Source: Platynereis dumerilii
Taxonomy: Eukaryota > Annelida > Polychaeta > Phyllodocida > Nereididae
DNA length: 64,000 bases
Assembly (NCBI GenBank): GCA_026936325.1
Contig: JAPTHN010000001.1
Coordinates: forward strand, 9,208,160-9,272,159
Direction: 5' to 3'
In this document: piece by piece, positions 17,390 to 29,962 of the stretch
Layout of the letters: each line of letters begins with the position of its first letter
Numbering within the stretch: the first letter of the stretch is position 1
Program-made: the position numbers and the translations under genes
The notes under the pieces: generated by a model
Told to the model about the DNA's origin: nothing
Seen by the model: the letters and a program-made list of their open reading frames with translations, nothing else
The model's database searches: none

Positions 17390-18212
17390 ACTACGTCGAC
17401 AAGCCGGAGGATTTGTGGTCAAATGTGATTATGCCACTTTCAATGCCAAGGGGCAAATCACGGCCCCCTACGAAGGCTAGGAGCATATCGGACATTGTCA
17501 CTAAGGAAGTCCCGTTTCAGGCACCTCTGCCATTGAAATAAAACCGCACATTCAGACTTCTTTTTTTCTTCATCGGTACTAAATGTTGCAACATAAAAGT
17601 TTGTAACAGTTGCCGTGTCGCACTGTTTCCCCTGTTCAAAAGCCTTTTTCGCATCTTCGGGATATCTCCTCCTAAGTTCCAACACTCCATGCAATTTAAG
17701 TCCTTCCATAAATTGCTGAATAGCCGCAGAATTTGGTGTTAACAGGCAATGCAATGCAATGGTTTCAGTTGTGTCGGCGACATTTTGGGCGGTGGGTTTT
17801 TTGGTTATGCCACATTCTCCCAAAAATTCAAGGTTTTCCTTCCAGATCCTAGTAAGGTCAGAAATTTCTGCATTCAGAGAGCAAAAATTAAGGGCCTTTG
17901 CCTTTCCATCCTCGACTTCTTCAGGTTGAATTTTAGGCAGGATGCTTGCCACAGCGGGACGAAGTCTTTGCGGCCATGGGTGGCCCAGCACAGGTGCATA
18001 GGCCACCCAATGGCCCAGCTGGATAAATTTCTGCTAGCGCAGAAGCTGCACTGAATCAAAAATGTATTGCCTGTTATTAGGGGCGTTTGAGCGAAAATGT
18101 GAGAAAGCAGGTCTCAGGTCAAGCCCCCCTCATCGCACCCATCCTCTCTGATGAAACTTACACGAGGTGCGAGTTGGAAATGTACATCATCATGCTCTTC
18201 CTCCGTAGTTTG

Positions 18213-18418
18213 AGGGGGGAGGGTTGGTCTATCGGTAGAGTCCTGGACTTCCAATCGCTGGGTCCAGGGTTCGAATCCAGCTCTTGCCGGGTCGCCTGGG
18301 CCTATGTTGGATGGTTGTTTCAATCATCGTTTGCCTCATTGCCGTGTCCTCCTCCTGTCCTAATTAGCCTACCAAATGCATAAATACAGGACGTAGAGCC
18401 CCAATCATCCATCCATCA
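18213..18418 (+). mobile_element. tRNA-derived SINE S1, copy 2
   Basis: Same A box, B box, body and (ATCC)n tail. It sits between segments of the G2E3-like relic, in its intron. Target duplications are not clear. Confidence 0.75.
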
Positions 18419-18700
18419 ACCTGAGGACATTGATCCTCCATGGTTAAATTTGTACATGTATTTTTTTTCTATTTTTTTTCAAGCAGAGTGATGAGAGAAT
18501 TCAATTTTCCTTTTTTTGGGATTCAATAAACTTGACTTGACTTGACATGGATCCTTCTTGAATGTTACGGTTTGCAAGCACGACTTGGAAGTCTTACCTG
18601 GTTGGCCACTTGAAGGTCCAGGCATCCCATTATCATCAGCTTGATTTTGAGGCATAGCTGCTCCTTCTTGGCTTCTTGGCAGTCTTGCTGCCATAGACGG

Positions 18701-18904
18701 TGGGTTGGTCTAGTGGTAGCGTGCTGGACTGCCAATCGCTGGGTCCAGGGTTCGAATCCAGCTCTTGCCAGGTCACCTGGGCCTTTGTTGGACGGCTGTT
18801 TCAATCATCCTTCGCCTCATTGTTGTGTCCTCTTCCTGTCCTACTTAGCCTACCAAGTGCAAAAATAAAGGACGTAAAGCCCCAATCATCCGTCCATCCA
18901 TGCG
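18701..18904 (+). mobile_element. tRNA-derived SINE S1, copy 3 (inside an exon of the G2E3-like relic)
   Basis: Flanked by GCCATAGACGG (18,690-18,700) and GCCACAGACGG (18,905-18,915), an 11-base target duplication with one change. Confidence 0.75.
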
Positions 18905-19639
18905 GCCACAGACGGATCTCTGCAGAAAGACGACTCATCAGATCCACGCGCAGACTCACATACTTCCAATTACTTCTGGGGAAACCATTTTCTTGCATAA
19001 GGGACATTCTTTTTCACTGTGCTTTTCGTTTTCCTGAGCAAAACAGTGATTTCAGAATTTCGGGATGAACTTGCTGTGCTCTGCGGGTTGTCCGATGTAA
19101 GTTGTCTCCTCTGTTTTCTGTCTTTTACTTTCTGATTTCAGAACTACTATCTGCTCGTTAGGATTGGTCATATTTTCCAAGCTATTAGAAATTTTCCTTT
19201 CTATTAAAGATCAATTAGCCTATGAATTAGAATTTGATAACAGGCCTATTATATGAATAATTTATGCAGTGAAAAAAATACATTTTTAAAGGAAATTCTC
19301 GAGTTAAGCTACGTAAGGCGATGAAACTTACCTAAAAATATAGCCGAATTTAATGGTTAAAAAAAAGGTCTGTATCTTTAATAGAAGTCGTGCAAATCGC
19401 AAAAAAATTAAACTCGCATTTACGGGATTTCCACTGCTGTGCCCCGCATTTTAATGTTGGCGGTGGGCGTTAATTGCAGGAATGGGCACGATTTTACTAT
19501 TTGTTACGTGTAATGTTTTAGGTGGCCCAAAAAGATATTTAGAGATGAGCAAATTTTGCCAATATAGTTAGAATATCACATTTGTGCGGTGAAAGAGATT
19601 ATGGTCTGACACCATTACCTGGCAAATTTGATTCGTTAA

Positions 19640-20165
19640 TCTTCCAAAACGAGAAAGGATCCATATCCATCGCTGTCTTTATTTTTTTGTAATGTTCCAG
19701 CTCAAATTCGGTGAGACACCGCCTCTTACTTCATAAGTATCGTTTCTAAAAACATTAAGACCAGGAACACTTATTTCCACACGGGCGGACTGGGGACATT
19801 TTGGGCCCGTGGCAAAATAAGTCGAAGGGCCCCCACATTCCTATTTGTGATACTGCTCTATTTTTGCATTGGGCCCTCTCAATTGGGGCCTTATCTTCCA
19901 ACTTCCAGTGAATCACACGGTCACAAACTAGGTCACAAAGATCGCCATTTTTTACTTTTGTTTTAATTTTTTTATTTTTTGGCGAATTGCATGGGGCCCC
20001 CTGAGTGGATGGGCCGGTGGCAGCTGCCACTCTGCCACATAGGCCAGTCCCCCCCTGTAATTCCACATTGTCAATATCCGGCTTTAGCCTCGTTTCTGTT
20101 CCGAAAATCAGATCAGGTTCTTCCTCACTAATTTTAACTTTAAACTTGTCCATGGTCAATTCCAC
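19640..20165 (-). mobile_element. LINE endonuclease fragment, split by a MITE
   Basis: Minus-strand reading gives PDLIFGTETRLKPDIDNVE, the typical start of an APE-type LINE endonuclease, and beyond the MITE NVFRNDTYEVRGGV, the next conserved block. Only this short part remains. Confidence 0.55.
19786..20059. mobile_element. hAT-like MITE inside the LINE fragment
   Basis: Ends ACGGGCGGACTGG... and ...CCAGTCCCCCCCTG are inverted repeats of the common CAGGGGCGGACTGG type; flanks TATTTCCAC and TAATTCCAC look like an aged target duplication. Confidence 0.55.
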
Positions 20166-20239
20166 AGAAGTGTACCACTTTTAGTATTTTTTTAAATCTT
20201 AGTGATCGTCAAATCATTCACAGTAGCAAACCAGTATGG

Positions 20240-22180
20240 TCTCTATTGCCCAAAACAAGTTAAATTTTTCTCATATTGTGTTCCGTTTTGAAATAATCAA
20301 CATTTTCCTCCAATCTGTTCAGAATTTTAGGCAAAAATCAAAATTGAAAGAAGCAGTTGCTTATTATCTTCATACTGATCACACATACATTGCACAAAAG
20401 CAAAGTCATGTTTTTCATGCCTGCAAAGGTACTCGGAAGTTGTTTTGAAAACATGTTTACCAACACTAATGTTGAAGAGGATTCACACTTCATCTAAGTT
20501 AGACATTGCTGGTACATTGTCCCATCAGTCACGCCAAAACATAATAAATTGACCTCACTCAGTGAATTATTTGTTTTTGGCAGACTTTTTTTCATTGTTA
20601 TCTAGTACATAGTGACAGATAACTGGGCATGAATTGTCTTGAAGATTATTCTCACTCATTTGTATGAAGAATGGTGTGTAAACATTGTCCCTTCAGTCAC
20701 ATTCGAACATGATAAATTGACCACATGCAGCAAATTACTTGTTTTTTGTTGATTTTAATAATTATTATTTTGTATATAGTGACACATGGATTGTCCTTTC
20801 TAATTTCCAATAATTTTTATGGCGAAAAAATATTGAAATCCTGACCCTGAGTCAAAAAATCTTACTTGGAGCATGGTGAAAAGTTTGGTGATTGATAACT
20901 TGTTGCTGAACTGCATGGCAGGGTCTATTAATGCTAATAGGAAATATAAGGACAAACAGTTTGGTAAGTTCATGTGGAATACAAGTTAAATATTCAGCCA
21001 ACTTGAGTCCAGAAACATGGCCTCTTATCAATATGATATCCATGAAATAATTCAAAAATAAGATGCATGGAGTGTCTATGCACCATACTGCATTCACAGG
21101 AACCAAAAATACAGGATTATTTTCAAGGATGCCTTGGATTAAAGAGGATTGCAATTACTCAGTAAATCTGGTGCCAGAAGCATGGAAGCTGTCTCCCCAC
21201 AGACGTGACAAACAAATTGGTTTCCCATTTAGGCCTTTAATAGATAAGTTACTAAATATGTTTGTGACAAGTTTTTCTAGCCTAGAAAATACACTCTAGA
21301 TGATTTGAAGCCCATAGCATAGACCATAATATGCATATTGCACATGTTTAAACTGTGCCGAGCATAAAAAAACAACCATTTCAACAATAATTTTTTTTTC
21401 GTATGAAGGGATTGAGACACATCCACAAATTTTGTAACATAGTTAGATATTTACCATAACTAATCACCAAAAAAAAACCTTATTGTGAACATTTGCCCAC
21501 TTAGTCATTTTGCCAATATAAAACTCCAATTTTCCGCTGTTTTTTTATTCCGGACTCACATTTGGACTACTGCTACACCTTGAAAAATGGAGATATATCT
21601 GTGAATATTTTTTTTGTACACTCTTGGCCTACACTAAAATAATTTTGTGTTAAATGTATTAAATTGACAATGCATTCTTTTCTGATGGATCATTGTGTTA
21701 TTTTAACTTTATATTTCGCCAATAATTTGAATCTAAAGACCTTTATTAAATACTTTTGAGATACTGTCCCATCAGTCACAAAGAGGTGTCCCATCAGTCA
21801 CAGAATGAATGAGGCACTGCTAGAGAACCATTGATCCACCAGTCTAAATGTGGGCCTGATTTGAAAGCTTATCTCAATACAATTACAATGCACTATGACA
21901 ATAAATTGTGACATGTGAACTGAGATAGTAATTACATTTTCAGCAAACTCACAAAAAACGGTGGTCAAAAAAGTCCCTTCAGTCACAAGAGCATATTTGA
22001 CCTCATATCAAAACTAAAAATCAAATTCCGGAGATGTTTTTATAATATTTTGCAACTTCATGGGCACAACAACAAAATGTCATAACATCAAAATCTTCCT
22101 CTCATTCCTTCTATTACATTTTGACTCCTATTGAGGTGGAAAATACATTGATTGTCCCAAAGTCACGGTGGAATTGACCC
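20240..22180. repeat. Region with recurring GTCCCATCAGTCAC motif
   Basis: GTCCC(A/T)TCAGTCAC occurs at about 20,519, 20,689, 21,767, 21,788 and 21,974, and a decayed form at about 22,153, often followed by ATAATAAATTGACC-like sequence. It could be a large non-autonomous element with internal binding-site repeats. No coding frame seen. Confidence 0.4.
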
Positions 22181-22199
22181 CATCTTATTCAACATACTC

Positions 22200-22929
22200 T
22201 CAAAATTAATAGCAATGCATTTAATGTTCTCAATAATAAAACAGCTAATTTGCGACAGTCTTTTTTGAGAGGCACTTGCACACTTATTCTTCCGATGTGT
22301 GCTATTGTCCTGTGCTTCGTTGCGTCGTCTTGTTGGTATTCTCTTCACAACTTGGAAATTTCTTATCACAAGATCGTTTTCACCATTGTTTTTGAAAAGG
22401 CACCAAGAGTATGCTGCGAAGATAAACCCCAAATTAACCATAATTTGAATCTGTGTATATAACATGCATGTCAAGCCTCAACCATGCAGTTACCCTCTTT
22501 ATCAGTTTATTGGAATTAATTGTTCCAAACAGCGTCCTGAACATTTTGGTAATGACCCAAACTTTTTCGGCACGGCCATAAGTCAAGAGAACGCTATATT
22601 TCGTTGGAAAAAGCCACATCCACTGGAGTCCATAACTTAACTTTCATCAAGGCTTGATAAAACCAATGCATGGGAAAAATAGTTTTGGCATCAACAAGTT
22701 TTTGTCAACCGAGTGTTGTCATAGTCTGGACCGTCATCATGGAGGGCCACTGCAAAATATGAAATAACACTTTTGCTTGAAATATCGAGCCTGTTCCAAA
22801 TGACTTATGACCTGTTCTCATAACTACTGAGTCGACACAGAGGTCATGATGGCGACTGCCCACTATAGTCAAACTCAGAAGTCCAATCCAATGTTTCTCT
22901 GATTGCTATTTAACCTTAAACACCGGTTA
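22200..22929. other. No gene seen
   Basis: Short frames only; no recognisable element. Confidence 0.35.
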
Positions 22930-23220
22930 ACTGCTGTGACTGTCCTGTTAGCCAGGCCAAACATAAAAGGCCAACTTTTTCTCATTCCTATCTGCAATGC
23001 TATTTTCTGCACCAAAGAGATTCCAATTTGATTGGACGATGACCCGGACACTGTCCAGCAAACACAAGTGGAAAGCTGATTGAAGCCCAGGATCTCTCAT
23101 CTCGTTTATAGTCTTTATTGAACCAGGAAGCAAAAGTTGATTGGTTGTCAATAGAAGTTGTGATCACAATTTAAGACAAGCTAAGCACAAGTGTCTATTT
23201 TATGTGACAAGAATATTGAT
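22930..23220. repeat. Dispersed repeat R1, copy 2
   Basis: See 16,525-16,830; mostly conserved over about 290 bp. Confidence 0.7.
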
Positions 23221-24810
23221 GTAAATTTTTATGAGAATTCTGTGGTGGAAAATGACATGAAAAGAGGAGATTTTGATTGATGCCTTTTATCGGAAAGATG
23301 TAAAAGCGGGGGTTGAGGATCTGGTTTTGGGGTCTGGCTGTCCAGGCCACACAGCCATTGTTTGGGAGCATAATATTACATTTCTGGGACAGTCGTTGTA
23401 ACAAATAACCTGTCTGAATTGTATTATTGTCGCATTGTGAGGGTTCTTCTTGTAATACTAGACTCCAAAAATTTGTCACTGGTTGATGATCCTGGGAGGG
23501 ATGAAACTGAAGTGTTGCCCCGTTCTTTTCACTATTAGTATCGCGTATATCTTGAGACTGACAGTGGCATGTCTCAAAAACTTTTGAAAACAGTTTTTTT
23601 CTGAACATCGGACATTTTTCAAATGCTTTGAAGCGGGAGCAGGGACGTGCGAATACTCTTTTTTTAAATTCAGCTTCCTCTCCTGGAAGATGGATAGCTT
23701 TAATTGATGTTCGTGCTTCGTGAGCACCCTCTTGAAATATGTAATGAAAGTTGGTCATATCTTGTTTTTTGCCACCTGGGTACGTCTCTCTTGACAACTG
23801 AATTGATACATAAGCCTATGTTGGAATTCTGGCCGTAGGGCAGTGGAGGAAATCCTAATCCACATCTTCTCGCAACTCAGAAGCTATGCAATGTAGAATG
23901 AATTGGAACTTTTCCTTTTTGACATAATTCATAAGTTCTTTACCCTTTTCATGGGAATCCTTCCACTAATATATATATCACAAGGAGATGTAAGACTGTG
24001 CTGGAAGTTTTCTTCTTTTGCAAGATCGACTAATCCATATGTCAGTGTATTTGCATTTTGCAAGGTCAAAGATGATCTCTTTTTAAAGATGTTCTGTTAT
24101 TTGCAAAGATGAGTTTCGTTAATATATTGTCTCTTGTCTAAATATCACGAAGCAAATGATATTTGGCTTACACTATAAGTCCCAAAAACGTTCAGTTCAG
24201 ATATTTTTGTCTCAGTTGGTTCAGTCGAGACGGAAGATTGAAATGGCTTTCAAATGATTTTTTCTGATGTACTGGATATGCCCAGAGTTTGGCCAACCAT
24301 GACAGGTTCAACTCACCTTTTGCTGGCCATGAAGCAAAGGTGTCACCCAGACATTGCTGGTTGAAACGTTGTGATTGTTACACAGAGTTTTCCTATATTA
24401 AAAGTTGTATCAACGCCTAGAATGCCAGCAGCATCACTCTTACAAAATTTGACAATGTCATCTATTTGTTGGTCGGAAGCGAAAACAATCTGAAACTGTG
24501 GAAAGGATGACAACGACCCTGTGGAGAACCCCAGATAATTTGTTCAGATACACCCGTCTCATGGCAGCGAAAAGGTGTTTAGTTTTTGGATGAATCTCCC
24601 TCACTAAAATATCGAGCTTCCGATCAATCAAAACTGACTTTTTGCCATATTTAGCTGTGTATGTCCCATTCCAACTAATTTTCGCCTTTTTGGAGATCCC
24701 AAGATGATTTGTTGTGAATAAATAATATGCCAGTGATAATATGTCCGTGTACCCAGAAGGCCTGCATGTTTTAAGACTCGTTTCACCCTTGTGACCTGTA
24801 ACACTCATAA
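23195..24810 (-). mobile_element. MULE-like DDE transposase relic
   Basis: Minus-strand frames at 24,808-24,458 and 23,797-23,195, with DQQIDDIVKFCKSDAAGILG and GVDTTFNIGKLCVTITT between them (about 24,490-24,370). The GVDTTFN block resembles the first catalytic Asp region of MULE-like transposases common in invertebrate genomes. The frames do not connect, so it is decayed. The 200-codon frame at 23,195-23,797 keeps a basic, Cys/His-containing segment but no motif I can name. Confidence 0.35.
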
Positions 24811-24887
24811 TGTGCCGAGATGGAAAATTGACGGTATTAAGGACGTGTACCGCTGTTGCCCTTAACGAGTGATTTGTGTACTTCTGA

Positions 24888-25075
24888 GATCAAGTGGTAG
24901 CGTGCTGGACTGCCAATCGCGGGGTCCAGGGTTCGAATCCAGCTCTTGCCGGGTCACCTTGGCCTATGTTGGCCGGCTGTTTCAATCATCCTTTGCCTCA
25001 TTGCGGTGCCCCGCTTTCCTAATTAGCATACCAAGTGCATAAATACAGGACGTGAAGCCCCACTATCCATCCATC
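24888..25075 (+). mobile_element. tRNA-derived SINE S1, copy 4 (5' truncated)
   Basis: Starts within the A box, keeps the B box and (ATCC)n tail. Confidence 0.7.
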
Positions 25076-26432
25076 CTCTTTTCCACTTACTCAGTGTTAT
25101 TGAGTGGGAGCAAAGGTCAGAACATGATGTTGGCACTGTCAACAGAAAGCAATACGAATTTATATGACCTCTCCAAGAACAGAAGGTCGTGAAACCTGCA
25201 GTACCAATAAATCTTTGGTTTATGCTTTCAGCTGCAAGATGATCATTTCTCAATGGTATTCAACATCTGTGCAGCCGTCTACTTACTGTATCCTGGATGG
25301 ATGTAAAGGTCAAAACAATGTCATGTTGGCATGGTCAACAAAAGAAATACTGACAATCACACCTGGGATTTAAAATATGATAGAAATTATTTTTTGAGAA
25401 ACTTTTTTTCATTAAAAATTATTACATTAAACAAGTCGGTGTTGGCTAGAAACGTACATCGAAGGACAAAAACATTTCCACCTTTTTCTTTGAAAATTGT
25501 TCTTTGGAGAGTGGTAAAGTCATTTGAAATGTTACTCCGAGCCATCCAACCAAGTGGGATTATGCTCTCATGTTTCTATGGTAATTTGTTGGTAGCAGAC
25601 TCCAAGAATACAACTTTGTGTTCTCCTGAGGCTGAAACTGACACAATTTCTGCAGACTATCTGAAGCTACTCTTGTGTTGTCATTATCGATTCTACGCTT
25701 GAAGCCCACATACAAATTCTAAGTGTCACAGTATTGTGTTGGAATGATGTTTTTCCTTTTGCAAATGCGAGTCCTTTCTCTCTGTTGTCTTCAGTACATG
25801 GACTTGCTGCATACGCAAAAAACGAGGAACATATATACATGTATGCCTGGAGTGAGCTTGTTTTTATTACATTTCAAAAGTTGGTGTTGGCTAGAAACAT
25901 ACATCTAAGTACAAAACATTTCCACCCTTTTCTTTTGTTCTTTTGAAAACATTTCTTTGGAGAGTGTGGTGAAATCATTTGGAATGTTACTCTGAGCCAT
26001 CCAACCAAGTGGGATTAAGCTCTCATGTTTCTATGGTAATTTGTTGGTAGCAGACTCAAAGAACACAAAGAAACACTCCTGAGGCTGAAACTGCCACAAC
26101 TTCTGTTGACTCTCTGAAGCCATTTTTGTGTTGTCATTATTGATTCTACGCTTGAAGCCCACATACAAATTCTAAGTGTCGCAGTATTGTGTTGGAATGA
26201 TCTTTTTTCCTTTTGCAAATGTGACTCCTTTCTCTCTTGCCTTTAGAACATAGACTTACTGCACATGCAAAAAACAAGGAACATACATTTGCTTGGAATG
26301 AGCTTGTTGTACCTACTTTAAAAGTTTTTCAAGTTTGCCCTGTAAATTTCGACAGAGTTCAAGTTTGACATAAAGTAGGGGCCTATACAGGAATAACTAG
26401 CAATCAACAGAGCCAATCAGCTAACGAGAATA

Positions 26433-26560
26433 TGTTATGCAGCAAGTTGAAAAACATCAAATACTTGTTGAAACTGTTGTAAATAGCCAAGCACATTCAG
26501 ATTTTGCATTGAATTTTTTCGAGATCAGATCACCCTTGACTTCAAAGAAACTTTTTTAGA
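26433..26560 (+). pseudogene. Block A copy of the unrecognised exon X
   Basis: Reads MQQVEKHQILVETVVNSQAH and onward to a stop, matching MQQVEKHQIVVETAVNCKTH of the block C exon at 44,931-45,092. The donor of that exon is not preserved here. Confidence 0.35.
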
Positions 26561-27228
26561 GACAATGATATGTAGCATAAACTACGCTGTATTTCAAGTA
26601 AAGGGAATCTGTGGCCTTGAACCCTCTCTTCAGAGCCGAATATGGAAATATGGAAGTAGACACATCTTGGAAGGTTTCAGAAGCCACTGAAAGGCCTTTG
26701 AAGAAGATATAATGATTGGAGGTACAAAGCAGCTTGACAAGTATTCATGGAAATGAAGCACCCTAAAGTTTAGCCGGGCTAAAGCTTTTCCATGGAGACT
26801 GTATACTACCCTCTCCGATGTCCGCCTTGTGAGAATTTAACATTTGAAAGAGGATTATAGAATATTTATAAGACTTCACTGTTTTGCAGAAGTTGTCGGC
26901 CCGAGTAAGTGAAAACTAACTTTGCACTAGGAGGATCTAAATGGGTCTACAATGAAGTCAGCCCATACAAGCCTGTCTCTTGTTTGGAGTAATGCAAAGT
27001 ACAATAGGGTCGATCTGTTGCATGCACGAAGCAAAGATGTCACCCTGACATTGGACATGGCAATCTGACAAGTCACACAAGCAGGTGACACGACCAATTA
27101 GATTTAAATATGTCAGGGTCAGATCAGTCGTGTTACCTGGTTTGGCTTGCATGCTAATTGGACCTGGCTTCTATACATATAGAAATTGGAATTCAAGGCT
27201 AAAGATGGTGTAGAAAGTAGGTAGCCTA

Positions 27229-27893
27229 CCGTATGGTGCCCTATTTTCGTCAGGTCTTCTCTTTAAGATGTTATCAGTGTTATACCATCACTATGACAAG
27301 TTCTGTATTCACTTCCAATTGACAAGAACACTGTTTTGCTATTTTTTTTCAAAAAAAGAGACGCCATGCACCACTTTGCATGGTTTTGAGAGCACTTATC
27401 CATTGCAAAGTCATAATGACGATATTAGGACCCCAGGGACCTATTATCATCAGCCAAGGGGTCCTAATTCCGTCAGATTTCAAAATGACACTGTAAATTA
27501 ACAAGCAGTCTAACATACATTTTGTATTTCTAAAAACAAATTTGATTACTTAATTTGTCCCTCATTTCTAAGATTTGTGTTGTTTTCACTTTTTTTCTAA
27601 GTGCAACAAAGGCATGAAGACGGGTCTAAAAATCAGAGGAAGCTTGGCCTGCTCAGGACAATTTTGTCTAAAAATTACAAAAATATTGTGTTTTTGACTA
27701 CTCCAAGTTTCAGAAGCTATTGTAGAGTTATCAATGGAGCCATTAACGATGTATATGGGTAAATGTGTGCAACAATGATTTCACTTCAAGAATCATGACT
27801 TTTTTCCCCACCAATTCAAAATTTCTTTAAATTAGGGTTCATTGCTTAAAAGTGACGATAATAGGACCCTGACGAAAATAGGGCACCATACGG
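27229..27893. mobile_element. TA-flanked MITE with 26-bp perfect inverted ends
   Basis: 665 bp. Both ends read CCGTATGGTGCCCTATTTTC inward, with TA on each side. Blocks B and C lack it at the matching place (about 39,560 and 48,310), giving paralogous empty sites. Inner decayed motif copies (TAGGACCCC, CCGTCAG) recall the ends. Confidence 0.75.
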
Positions 27894-27935
27894 TAGTATA
27901 GGTATTTCTGACTGAAACTTTTCAACTGAAGTGTA

Positions 27936-28529
27936 CACTGCGTTCCATATTATTATGCAACCATTATTTTTCATGATATATCAAAGAGAAATGAGACTAT
28001 AAAGATATCCTTTACACAAAATGATGTGTGTCCCATTGAGCAAATATCCTGTAAATTTTGTCCAATTCCGTTTGCTCAATGAGGAGTTACGCCACATAAT
28101 CAAGTTTTGAGGTGTTCCCTATTATTATGCAATTTCATGAAAGTGCACCCACTACCATCCAAAATTAATCAAACTGATCTTAAAATACCATGAACACATA
28201 CCCCTTGACACTAAATGAAAAATAGAACCATCATTTGAAACATTGGTGTTTTTACATGTGAGCATGTGAAATTATTCCCCTGCATTGAAATAACATTGAA
28301 ATGACAATCTTTTTGTAATGAAAGCTCTTTGTCAGCAAGACAAATTACGGAATCACCATGAACCTCATACTCTGCTTTCCTGGGGTCTAGACCTCTCCCC
28401 TAGACCAAAGAAAATCCTATTTCTCCAGTGCGCTCGGACTATATCTTGAAATGAATTCAGGTAATTCCAGTTTACAATGATATTTCGATGGGACAAAAAT
28501 ATGGTTGCATAATAGTTGGGAACGAAGTG
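27936..28529. mobile_element. TA-flanked element with ATTATTATGCAA motif
   Basis: 594 bp. Ends CACTGCGTTCC... and ...GGAACGAAGTG with TATTATGCAACC just inside both. TA on each side. An inner copy of TATTATTATGCAA lies at about 28,120. Blocks B and C are empty at this place. Confidence 0.7.
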
Positions 28530-28827
28530 TAGTGTCCTACAAATAGAGATCGATTTGGACTGAATAAGCCATGGGAGGGTCACTGTTAGGCCTAGAATAC
28601 TTTTGCAGCAAAGTTATAGTGATGGTTGATGCAAAATAGCAGATGGTTTTACAATGCTGACGAAAACTAATTTTTTATGGCAACACAAACTTCTGAGTAG
28701 AATGTAAACACAGTAATTCTTGACATTTTGGAGAAGACATAGCAGTTTAGTGAACATTTGATTCCATGACTGTAGAACTACTGGAGACATGGGTTTGGGT
28801 AAAAGTGTGATCAAAAACATTTAAATT

Positions 28828-29005
28828 CAAATGCAAATGCTTCAGAGATGACCAAGTTCAAATGCAAATGTCCTGTCTGCCAAAAGCACTTAAGTGCAAA
28901 TGCAAATTTTTCAGAATGATTCAAATGCAAATGCAAATGCACCTTTTTGAAAAGCATTTAAATGTAAAAATGCAAATTCATTTGCAAATGCATTTGGTAT
29001 TGCAA
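28828..29005. repeat. Degenerate AAATGC tandem repeat
   Basis: Many copies of CAAATGCAAATG-like units with drift. Confidence 0.85.
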
Positions 29006-29383
29006 ATGTTTTGTACAAACAAAGACTTCTTTTATATAAACATTTTATTATTGCTTATCTTTCTTGTAGTACAAAGATTAAAATAATCGAAATAAATAAT
29101 TACATAAATAATATATAATAGCAGAAATATAATAAATAATAGTAGATATGTAATAAATACATCAATACATACAATTGCTCTAAATTCAGTTCATTAGGAT
29201 GACATTAGATATGACATTAGATTTCAGTTCATTACATGTCACTCACTCAAGCTTTTCTACGGTGATCATTACATTTGTTGAAGACGTGCACTTCGAAGTT
29301 TTCATCGGATGTGAGGTTTCGATCTGGGCGATAGATAGATTCTTTCGACAGGGGCAGATGAGGCGGGGATGGTCAGATAACGG

Positions 29384-29681
29384 TAGTGATGCAGACCGAC
29401 AGCCTTGGACCGGTCTGGTCCGCAGTCCAGCCTTGGACCGCCAAAATACCGGACCACCTACAAAAAAGCGGTCCAGTGCTGGTCTAGTGATTTTTCATGT
29501 CATGAAGGGTATTGCTTGAATTTTGTAATATCTAAAAATGAAATTTATGTCATATATATTGTTTAAACCCTGATTTTTATCATAATTTTTGAAATGCCGA
29601 TGGACAGCCTCTAGACCAGGACCGCACCACTTTTGCAAATACCGGACCACCATCTAAAAGGTGGTCCGGTCTGCATCACTA
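29384..29681. mobile_element. hAT-type MITE in the dimerisation region of the hAT relic
   Basis: 298 bp. Ends TAGTGATGCAGACCG and its complement, flanked by GATAACGG (29,376-29,383) and GATAATGG (29,682-29,689), an 8-base duplication with one change. Inner copies of ACCGGACCACC recall the end sequence. Confidence 0.75.
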
Positions 29682-29962
29682 GATAATGGAGGGCAAGTCT
29701 GGTCAGACCAGGAGGCAATCTCCATTGTCTGACTTGGGCGGAACATCTTTCAGCAAAGTAGACATCTATCTCACTGTTTCGACTAGGTGACGGGGCTTCC
29801 TCATCTAGGTAGCCAAACAGGCTGCAGGCTCGCTTCTTGGCTGGTGGTTGGAGGGATCGGTCTGGGCTGGCGCCGCATCAGGGAGCTGGGTCTTGATGTC
29901 GGTTCTAAAAGTAGAAAGAGCAGAGACTTAGTGTCATTCATAGAATATGAAATAGTGTCATA

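Larger units (their letters stand above)
17458..19033 (-). pseudogene. G2E3-like / HECT-region gene relic
   Basis: Three minus-strand segments join in phase. 19,033-18,960 encodes ENEKHSEKECPLCKKMVSPE and onward, with a zinc-finger-like CPLC; its donor is GTGAGT. 18,919-18,598 encodes DPSMAARLPRSQEGAAMPQN and onward; a SINE splits it, and its donor is CAG|GTAAGA. 18,050-17,458 has TETIALHCLLTPNS, FMEGLKLHGVLELRRRYPED and FSTDEEKK, and ends at TGA. The last segment resembles the C-terminal HECT region of G2/M-phase-specific E3 ligase-like proteins, which are multi-copy in fish and invertebrates. Signs of decay: an in-frame TAG at 18,034-18,036 and the exonic SINE. The catalytic Cys region of HECT is not visible. 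Family assignment is from remembered motifs. Confidence 0.42.
25430..28830. repeat. Segmental block A
   Basis: Collinear, same-orientation, diverged copy of blocks B (38.0-43.2 kb) and C (44.2-48.4 kb). Shared landmarks: GAGCCATCCAACCAAGTGGG (two local copies here, 25,540 and 25,995), GAAAAACATCAAAT (26,445), CACATCTTGGAAGG (26,662), the 27,000-27,170 segment, and a part beyond 28,530. Two TA-flanked elements have inserted near its end. Confidence 0.6.

Noticed and set aside
18695-18770. tRNA-Gly-like sequences with A and B boxes (also at 17,190, 18,220, 24,890, 57,940 and 59,625)
   Set aside because: They continue into SINE bodies and tails with target duplications, and most lack a paired acceptor stem, so they are SINE heads rather than tRNA genes.
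19755-20165. 136-codon minus-strand frame as a host gene
   Set aside because: It is a LINE endonuclease start fused to MITE sequence.
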